Part shown: piece after piece, positions 6,532-11,903 of the stretch
Layout: each line of letters opens with the position of its first letter
Numbering within the stretch: the first letter of the stretch is position 1
Source: Saccoglossus kowalevskii
Taxonomy: Eukaryota > Hemichordata > Enteropneusta > Harrimaniidae
Assembly (NCBI RefSeq): GCF_000003605.2
Contig: NW_003136491.1
Location: forward strand, 1 to 11,903
DNA length: 11,903 nt
Reading direction: 5' to 3'
Notes under the pieces: model-generated
Seen by the model: the letters and a program-made list of their open reading frames with translations, nothing else
Told to the model about the DNA's origin: nothing
Database searches by the model: none
Translations under genes and position numbers: made by a program

Positions 6532-6806
6532 CGTGTCCTATTTTGCGTAAATTGTACTCGTACTTCATGGTCGATTACGTCATTAATGATTGTTTTCATA
6601 TTCAAGTGGCGCAAGTTTTGATTGCGTACTGCATCGTCGATTACGTAATTCATGAAAGTGTTTTCAATTGAAAATGGCGCATGTTCTGATTGCGTTACTC
6701 AATATATGATTGCACAAACGTCAAAACGGTGACATAAAAATGAGACATTCAATGTCAAAGGGCAGAATTGGGGTCATCGTGTTTTATATAAGGACTTAAT
6801 GTCATA

Positions 6807-6883
6807 CCTTCGATAGCTCAGTTGGTAGGGCGGAGGACTGTAGTGGTCGTTTGCTGTTATCCTTACGTCGCTAGTTCGAAGTA
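6807..6883 (+). pseudogene. tRNA-Tyr copy 19, 11-bp deletion in T arm and acceptor
   Basis: Shares the D-arm G23, ACGTC variable loop, A52 and intron G6 with the 996 copy, but has an intact GAGGA anticodon stem. Eleven bases are missing between the T loop and the acceptor strand, leaving TTCGAAGTA. The T-stem 3' strand and the B-box end are gone. The loss sits between two TCGAA direct repeats, which suggests slippage. TATATAAGG lies upstream. Nonfunctional. Confidence 0.93.
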
Positions 6884-6888
6884 CGTGT

Positions 6889-7551
6889 CCTGTTTTGCGT
6901 AAATTGTACTAGTACTTCATGGTCGATTACGTCATTAGTGATTATTTTCAAATTCAAGTGGCGCAAGTTTTGATTGCTTACTGCATCGTCGATTACGTAA
7001 TTCATGAAAGAGTTTTCAATTTAAAATGGCCATGTTCTGATTGCGTAACTCAATATATGATTGCACAAACGTCAAAACGGTGACATCAAAATGAGACATT
7101 CAATGTCAGAGTGTAGAATTAGACTCATCATGTTTGACATAATGACTACATGTCATCCCTTCGATAGCTCAGTTGGTAGAGCGGAGGACTGTAGTGGTCA
7201 TTTGCTGTTATCCTTAGGTTGCTGGTTCGAATCCCGCTTGAAGGACGTGTCCTGTTTTGCGTAAATTGTACTCGTACTTCATGGTCGATTACGTCATTAA
7301 TGATTGTTTTCAAATTCGAGTGGCGCAAGTTTTAATTGCTTACTGCATCGTCGATTACGTAATTCATGAAAGTGTTTTCAATTTAAAATGGCGCATGTTC
7401 TGATTGCGTTACTCAATATATGATTGCACAAACGTCAAAACGGTGACATCAAAATGAGACATTCAATGTCAAAGGGTATAATTGGGGTCATCGTGTTTGA
7501 TATAATGACTACATGTCATCCCTTCGATAGCTCAGTTGGTAGAGCGGAGGA
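6889..7551 (+). repeat. Higher-order block A, second copy
   Basis: Partner of 1-663. It begins immediately after the deleted tRNA pseudogene at 6807-6883. Confidence 0.88.
7158..7245 (+). tRNA. tRNA-Tyr (GUA), copy 20, T-stem mismatch
   Basis: Counterpart of the 270 copy within a 663-bp duplicated block. It has the same CCCGC T-stem strand (T51-C63 mismatch), variable-loop T48 and T67 wobble, but a normal CCTTCGA acceptor. T48 also replaces the G15-C48 Levitt pair with G-U. TTTT lies at 7255-7258. Probably impaired but not dead. Confidence 0.85.
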
Positions 7552-7608
7552 CTGTAGTGGTCATTTGCTGTTATCCTTAGGTCGCTGCTTCGAATCCGGC
7601 TTGAAGGA
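7521..7608 (+). tRNA. tRNA-Tyr (GUA), copy 21, B box damaged
   Basis: G53 is C, giving a C53-C61 mismatch that closes the T loop and changing the B box to GCTTCGAATCC. G53 and C61 are among the most conserved B-box bases, so TFIIIC binding should fall. C67 is T (wobble with G6). TTTT lies at 7618-7621. Likely poorly transcribed. Confidence 0.83.
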
Positions 7609-7883
7609 CGTGTCCTGTTTTGCGTAAATTGTACTAGTACTTCATGGTCGATTACGTCATTAATGATTGTTTTCAAATTCGAGTGGCGCAAGTTTTGAAT
7701 GCGTACTGCATCGTCGATTACGTAATTCATGAAAGTGTTTTCAATTTAAAATGGCGCATGTTCTGATTGCGTTACTCAATATATGATTGCACAAACGTCA
7801 AAACGGTGACATCAAAATGAGACATTCAATGTCAAAGGGTATAATTGGGGTCATCGTGTTTGACATAATGACTACATGTCATC

Positions 7884-7971
7884 CCTTCGATAGCTCAGTA
7901 GGTAGAGCGGAGGACTGTAGTGGTTATTTGCTGTTATCCCTAGGTCGCTGGTTCGAATTTGGCTCGAAGGA
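7884..7971 (+). tRNA. tRNA-Tyr (GUA), copy 22, B box and anticodon-stem lesions
   Basis: C61 and C62 are both T, turning the B box into GGTTCGAATTT; the T stem can still form two G-U pairs. T42 is C, mismatching A28. T17 is A in the D loop. Intron position 5 is T. TTTT lies at 7981-7984. Likely weakly transcribed and close to a pseudogene. Confidence 0.78.
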
Positions 7972-8246
7972 CGTGTCCTGTTTTGCGTAAATTGTACTAG
8001 TACTTCATAGTCGATTACGTCATTAATGATTGTTTTCAAATTCGAGTGGCGCAAGTTTTGATTGCGTACTGCATCGTCGATTACGTAATTCATGAAAGTG
8101 TTTTCAATTGACAATGGCGCATGTTCTGATTGCGTTACTCAATATATGATTGCACAAACGTCAAAACGGTGACATCATAATGAGACATTCAATGTCAAAG
8201 GGCAGAATTGGACTCATCATGTTTGACATAATGACTACATGTCATC

Positions 8247-8334
8247 CCTTCGATAGCTCAGTTGGTAGAGCGGAGGTCTGTAGTGGTCATTTGCTGTTAT
8301 CCTTAGGTCGCTGGTTCGAATCCGGCTCGAAGAA
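8247..8334 (+). tRNA. tRNA-Tyr (GUA), copy 23, G72 lost and terminator broken
   Basis: A31 is T, facing T39 at the top of the anticodon stem, next to the splice sites. G72 is A. The downstream T-run is TTTA at 8344-8347. With identity pair, anticodon stem and terminator all hit, this copy is probably nonfunctional even if transcribed. Confidence 0.78.
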
Positions 8335-8343
8335 CGTGTCCTG

Positions 8344-8347
8344 TTTA
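8344..8347 (+). terminator. Broken T4 terminator (TTTA)
   Basis: Same T-to-A change as at 4726-4729, in an otherwise different unit. The next T4 on this strand is at 8397-8400. Confidence 0.75.
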
Positions 8348-8610
8348 GCGTAAATTGTACTAATACTGCATGGTCGGTTACGTCATTAATGAATTGTTTT
8401 CAAATTCAAGTGGCGCAAGTTTTGATTGCGTACTGCATCGTCGATTACGTTATTCATGAAAGTGTTTTCAATTGACAATGGCGCATGTTTTGATTGCGTT
8501 ACTCAATATATGATTGCACAAACGTCAAAACGGTGACATCATAATGAGACATTCAATGTCAAAGGGCAGAATTGGACTCATCATGTTTGACATAATGACT
8601 ACATGTCATC

Positions 8611-8698
8611 CCTTCGATAGCTCAGTTGGTAGAGCGGAGGACTGTAGTGGTCATTTGCTGTTATCCTTAGGTCGCTGGTTCGAATCCGGCTCGAAGGA
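8611..8698 (+). tRNA. tRNA-Tyr (GUA), copy 24, consensus
   Basis: The mature sequence and intron are consensus and TTTT lies at 8708-8711. The following spacer has GTTTTGAATGCGTACGGC, of which the GAATGCG change is shared with the spacer after the 7521 copy. Expected to be functional. Confidence 0.96.
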
Positions 8699-8972
8699 CG
8701 TGTCCTGTTTTGCGTAAATTGTACTAGTACTTCATGGTCGATTACGTCATTAATGATTGTTTTCAAATTCGAGTGGCGCAAGTTTTGAATGCGTACGGCA
8801 TCGTCGATTACGTAATTCATGAAAGTGTTTTCAATTTAAAATGGCCATGTTCTGATTGCGTTACTCAATATATGATTGCACAAACGTCAAAACGGTGACA
8901 TCAAAATGGGACATTCAATGTCAAAGGGTAGAATTGGGGTCATCATGTTCGATATAATGACTTCTTGTCATC

Positions 8973-9060
8973 CCTTCGATAGCTCAGTTGGTAGAGCGGA
9001 GAACTGTAGTGGTCATTTGCTGTTATCCTTAGGTCGCTGGTTCGAATCCGGCTCGAAGGA
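8973..9060 (+). tRNA. tRNA-Tyr (GUA), copy 25, anticodon-stem mismatch
   Basis: G30 is A, facing C40 in the anticodon stem. The rest is consensus, and TTTT lies at 9070-9073. The leader reads CTTCTTGTCAT, which weakens the usual ATGAC/GTCAT inverted repeat loop. Splicing could be affected because the endonuclease measures from the tRNA body along this stem. Confidence 0.86.
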
Positions 9061-9335
9061 CGTGTCCTGTTTTGCGTAAATTGTACTAGTACTTCATAGT
9101 CGATTACGTCATTAATGATTGTTTTCAAATTCGAGTGGCGCAAGTTTTGATTGCATACTGCATCGTCGATTACGTAATTCATGAAAGTGTTTTCAATTGA
9201 AAATGGCGCATGTTCTGATTGCGTTACTCAATATATGATTGCACAAACGTCAAAACGGTGACATCATAATGAGACATTCAATGTCAAATGGCAGAATTGG
9301 GGTCATCATGTTTGACATAATGACTACATGTCATC

Positions 9336-9423
9336 CCTTCGATAGCTCAGTTGGAAGAGCGGAGGACTGTAGTGGTCATTTGTTGTTATCCTTAGGTCGC
9401 TGGTTCGAATCCGGCTCGACGAA
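9336..9423 (+). pseudogene. tRNA-Tyr copy 26, two acceptor lesions
   Basis: Carries the same TCGACGA acceptor strand as the 4992 copy (C70 and A72). T20 is A in the D loop and intron position 11 is T. The trailer reads GTGCCCTG before TTTT at 9433-9436. The acceptor lesions begin a block of about 1.69 kb shared with 5041-6728. Probably not chargeable. Confidence 0.78.
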
Positions 9424-9697
9424 CGTGCCCTGTTTTGCGTAAATTGTACTAGTAGTTTCATGGTCGATTACGTCATTAATGATTGTTTTCAATTCGAGTG
9501 GCGCAAGTTTTGATTGCGTACTGCATCGTCGATTACGTAATTCATGAAAGTGTTTTCAATGAAAATGGTGCATGTTCTGATTGCGTTACTCAATATATGA
9601 TTGCACAAACGTCAAAACGGTGACATCATAATGAGACATTAAATGTCAAAGGGCAGAATTGGACTCATCATGTTTGACATAATGACTACATGTCATC

Positions 9698-9785
9698 CCT
9701 TCGATAGCTCAGTTGGTAGAGCGGAGGACTGTAGTGGTTATTTTCTGTTATCCTTAGGTCGCTGGTTCGAATCCGGCTCGAAGGA
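9698..9785 (+). tRNA. tRNA-Tyr (GUA), copy 27, consensus mature part with T4 in intron
   Basis: The mature sequence matches the reference exactly. The intron is TGGTTATTTTCTGTT, with T5 and T10, which creates TTTT at 9741-9744 inside the transcribed region. Pol III could stop there and yield a 5'-half RNA. The normal terminator is at 9795-9798. The exons are sound, but output may be reduced. Confidence 0.92.
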
Positions 9786-10060
9786 CGTGTCCTGTTTTGC
9801 GTAAATTGTACTAGTACTTCATAGTCGATTACGTCATTAATGATTGTTTTCAAATTCGAGTGGCGCAAGTTTTGATTGCGTACTGCATCGTCGATTACGT
9901 AATTCATGAAAGTGTTTTCAATTGAAAATGGCGCTTGTTCTGATTGCGTTACTCAATATATGATTGCACAAACGTCAAAACGGTGACATAAAAATGAGAC
10001 ATTCAATGTCAAAGGGCAGAATTGGGGTCATCGTGTTTGATATAATGACTTAATGTCATA

Positions 10061-10148
10061 CCTTCGATAGCTCAGTTGGTAGAGCGGAGGACTGTAGTGG
10101 TCATTTGCTGTTATCCTTAATTCGCTGGTTCGAATCCGGCTCGAAGGA
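10061..10148 (+). tRNA. tRNA-Tyr (GUA), copy 28, AATTC variable loop
   Basis: Fourth member of the AATTC group, in the 4343-bp offset block as counterpart of 5718. All stems pair and the intron is consensus. TTTT lies at 10158-10161. Confidence 0.9.
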
Positions 10149-10423
10149 CGTGTCCTGTTTTGCGTAAATTGTACTAATACTTCATGGTCGATTACGTCAA
10201 TAATGAATTGTTTTCAAATTCGAGTTTCGCAAGTTTTGATTGCGTACTGCATCGTCGATTACGTAATTCATGAAAGTGTTTTCAATTTAAAATGGCCATG
10301 TTCTGATTGCGTTACTCAATATATGATTGCACAAACGTCAAAACGGTGACATCATAATTAGACATTCAATGTCAAATGGCAGAATTGGACTCATCATGTT
10401 TGACATAATGACTACATGTCATC

Positions 10424-10511
10424 CCTTCGATAGCTCAGTTGGTAGAGCGGAGGACTGTAGTGGTCATTTGCTGTTATCCTTAGGTCGCTGGTTCGAATCC
10501 GGCTCGAAGGA
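10424..10511 (+). tRNA. tRNA-Tyr (GUA), copy 29, consensus
   Basis: The mature sequence and intron are consensus, TTTT lies at 10521-10524, followed by GCGTACATAG. Counterpart of the damaged 6081 copy in the duplicated block. Expected to be functional. Confidence 0.96.
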
Positions 10512-10786
10512 CGTGTCCTGTTTTGCGTACATAGTACTAGTACTTCATGGTCGATTACGTCATTAATGATTGTTTTCAAATTCGAGTGGCGCAAGTTTTG
10601 ATTGCGTACTGCATCGTCGATTACGTAATTCATGAAAGTGTTTTCAATTGAAAATGGCGCATGTTCTGATTGCGTTACTCAATATATGATTGCACAAACG
10701 TCAAAACGGTGACATCATAGTGAGACATTCAATGTCAAATGGCAGAATTGGGGTCATCATGTTTGACATAATGACTACATGTCATC

Positions 10787-10874
10787 CCTTCGATAGCTCA
10801 GTTGGTAGAGCGGAGGACTGTAGTGGTCATTTGCTGTTATCCTTAGGTCGCTGGTTCGAATCCGGCTCGAAGGA
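10787..10874 (+). tRNA. tRNA-Tyr (GUA), copy 30, consensus
   Basis: The mature sequence and intron are consensus. The trailer CCTA precedes TTTT at 10884-10887, and CATAGTGAGAC lies upstream, both as at 6444. The next spacer has an extra T (AATTTCATGAA). Expected to be functional. Confidence 0.96.
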
Positions 10875-11150
10875 CGTGTCCTATTTTGCGTAAATTGTAT
10901 TCGTACTTCATGGTCGATTACGTCATTAATGATTGTTTTCATATTCAAGTGGCGCAAGTTTTGATTGCGTACTGCATCGTCGATTACGTAATTTCATGAA
11001 AGTGTTTTCAATTGAAAATGGCGCATGTTCTGATTGCGTTACTCAATATATGATTGCACAAACGTCAAAACGATGACATCATAATGAGACATTAAATGTC
11101 AAAGGGCAGAATTGGACTCATCATGTTTGACATAATGACTACATGTCATC

Positions 11151-11238
11151 CCTTCGATAGCTCAGTTGGTAGAGCGGAGAACTGTATTGGTCATTTGCTG
11201 GTATCCGTAGGTCGCTGGTTCGAATCCGCCTCGAAGGA
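11151..11238 (+). pseudogene. Degenerate tRNA-Tyr, copy 31
   Basis: The GTA anticodon is kept, but G37 is T, losing the purine 3' of the anticodon. G30 is A (facing C40) and T42 is G (facing A28), so the anticodon stem has two mismatches. The T stem reads CCGCC (C50-C64 mismatch). Intron position 14 is G. Spacer changes after it (TTTTACTACTACTTC, AGTCTATTACG) are also private. TTTT lies at 11248-11251. Probably a pseudogene. Confidence 0.82.
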
Positions 11239-11513
11239 CGTGTCCTGTTTTGCGTAAATTTTACTACTACTTCATAGTCTATTACGTCATTAATGATTGT
11301 TTTCAAATTCGAGTGGCGCAAGTTTTGATTGCATACTGCATCGTCGATTATGTAATTCATGAAAGTGTTTTCAATTTAAAATGGCGCATGTTTTGATTGC
11401 GTTACTCAATATATGATTGCACAAACGTCAAAACGGTGACATCATAATGAGACATTCAATGTCAAAGGGTATAATTGGGGTCATCATGTTTGATATAATG
11501 ACTACATGTCATC

Positions 11514-11601
11514 CCTTCGATAGCTCAGTTGGTAGAGCGGAGGACTGTAGTGGTCATTTGCTGTTATCCTTAGGTCGCTGGTTCGAATCCGGCTTGAAGG
11601 A
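11514..11601 (+). tRNA. tRNA-Tyr (GUA), copy 32
   Basis: Consensus except C67 to T, which keeps pairing as a G6-U67 wobble. The intron is consensus, both boxes are intact and TTTT lies at 11611-11614. The upstream element is GATATAATG. Expected to be functional. Confidence 0.94.
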
Positions 11602-11876
11602 CGTGTCCTGTTTTGCGTAAATTGTACTAGTACTTCATAGTCGATTACGTCATTAATGATTGTTTTCAAATTCGAGTGGCGCAAGTTTTGATTGCGTACT
11701 GCATCGTCGATTACGTAATTCATGAAAGTGTTTTCAATTGAAAATGGCGCATGTTCTGATTGCGTTACTCAATATATGATTGCACAAACGTCAAAACGGT
11801 GACATCATACTGAGACATTCAATGTCAATGGGCAAAATTTGACTCATCATGTTTGACATAATGACAACATGTCATC

Positions 11877-11903
11877 CCTTCAATAGCTCAGTTGGTATGA
11901 TGA
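11877..11903 (+). pseudogene. tRNA-Tyr copy 33, broken at array edge
   Basis: Begins CCTTCAATAGCTCAGTTGGTA (G6 is A), then departs from the expected GAGCGG into TGATGA at 11898-11903. Only the 5' acceptor strand and part of the D arm are present. Because the mismatch begins before the window ends, this looks like a true junction and not just the cut-off of the window. Six bases are too few to be certain. Confidence 0.65.

Larger units (their letters stand above)
5041..6728 (+). repeat. Higher-order block B, first copy (~1.69 kb)
   Basis: Matches 9385-11072 at offset 4343-4344 across more than four units. Shared rare variants in order: CTCGACGAACG, TAGTAG, AATGGTGCATG, GACATTAAATGTC, GGTTATTT intron, GGCGCTTGTTC, GACATAAAAATG, AATTC loop, GAGTTTCGCAAG, GCGTACATAG, CATAGTGAGAC, CCTATTTTG and TTCATATTCAAG. 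Confidence 0.88.
10061..10534 (+). repeat. AATTC / GTACATAG dimer, copy 4 of 4
   Basis: Lies inside block B, second copy. The second member is a consensus tRNA. Confidence 0.85.
9385..11072 (+). repeat. Higher-order block B, second copy (~1.69 kb)
   Basis: Partner of 5041-6728. Differences include A21 against G21 in the second unit, the intron T4 at 9741, and consensus tRNA at 10424 where the partner has C13 to A. Confidence 0.88.
1..11897 (+). repeat. Tandem array of ~363-bp tRNA-Tyr units (33 loci in view)
   Basis: Head-to-tail units, each with one tRNA-Tyr on the + strand. tRNA starts: 270, 633, 996, 1359, 1722, 2087, 2450, 2813, 3176, 3540, 3902, 4266, 4629, 4992, 5355, 5718, 6081, 6444, 6807, 7158, 7521, 7884, 8247, 8611, 8973, 9336, 9698, 10061, 10424, 10787, 11151, 11514, 11877. 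Steps are 362-365 bp except 6807 to 7158 (351 bp). Spacers of about 275 bp hold no gene. Similarity stops after 11897; the left end lies outside the window. Intron-bearing tRNA, conserved spacers and the lack of A-tails or target-site duplications point to DNA-level tandem amplification. Confidence 0.98.

Noticed and set aside
11151-11238. Possible change of anticodon or suppressor tRNA in the degenerate copy
   Set aside because: The anticodon still reads GTA. The altered base is position 37, just after it. All 32 full-length loci keep GTA.
173-11723. Dozens of 60-80 aa open reading frames on both strands, recurring every 363 bp
   Set aside because: They run through the tRNA and its spacer. 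The unit length is 3 x 121, so the same frame returns in each copy. The reverse-strand peptides (SSRIRTSDLRITA-like) are the antisense of the tRNA. Lesions in the tRNA change them freely and no coding bias is seen.
1-11903. CRISPR array
   Set aside because: The repeats are 363 bp with nearly identical content throughout. There are no short repeats separated by unique spacers and no cas genes, and the units encode eukaryotic tRNAs.
1-11903. tRNA-derived SINE family
   Set aside because: Copies are head to tail with a fixed period, keep the intron, and lack a 3' tail and target-site duplications. SINEs come from processed RNA and are dispersed.
1-11903. Bacterial, phage or organellar tRNA cluster
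   Set aside because: The intron after position 37, C1-G72, a short variable loop, no encoded CCA and T4 terminators fit a nuclear eukaryotic tRNA-Tyr. Bacterial tRNA-Tyr has a long variable arm.
11877-11903. Start of a new gene at the right edge (TGATGA)
   Set aside because: Only six bases lie beyond the tRNA match, which is too little to call anything.

Overview
The window is almost entirely one tandem array. A unit of about 363 bp is repeated head to tail, and each unit carries one tRNA-Tyr gene (anticodon GUA) on the + strand. I count 32 full-length loci, one of them with an internal 11-bp deletion, plus one locus broken off at the right edge. No protein-coding gene is supported. The array enters at base 1 in mid-spacer, so it continues to the left. 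It stops resembling itself at about 11898, six bases before the window ends.

The organism is a eukaryote and this is nuclear DNA. Each tRNA has a 15-nt intron directly 3' of position 37, the canonical eukaryotic place. It also has internal A and B boxes for RNA polymerase III, no encoded CCA, and a T-run terminator 9 nt after the discriminator base. The mature sequence is very close to the animal tRNA-Tyr I know from memory, so a metazoan is the best guess. Nothing in the spacers lets me name a species.

Layout of one unit: (1) a tRNA of 88 bp including the intron; (2) a short trailer with an inverted repeat and TTTT; (3) a spacer made of two diverged direct halves of 67 and 69 bp, an old duplication nested inside the unit; (4) a nearly invariant block about 110 to 71 bp upstream of the next tRNA; (5) a 13-bp palindrome at about -63 to -51; (6) a TATA-like AT-rich stretch and a small inverted repeat just before the mature 5' end. 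Start-to-start spacing is 362 to 365 bp everywhere except one 351-bp step caused by deletions.

Copies differ in quality. Eight share an identical mature sequence (starts 1359, 2450, 4629, 6444, 8611, 9698, 10424, 10787). Seven more keep every stem paired. The rest carry stem mismatches, box lesions or identity-element losses. Six have lost G72, part of the C1-G72 pair used by eukaryotic TyrRS, and two are clear pseudogenes. Variants are shared in blocks between distant units: a 663-bp block repeats at offset 6888, a block of about 1.69 kb repeats at offset about 4344, and a two-unit block occurs four times. The array has therefore grown by multi-unit duplication or unequal exchange, not only by single-unit copying.
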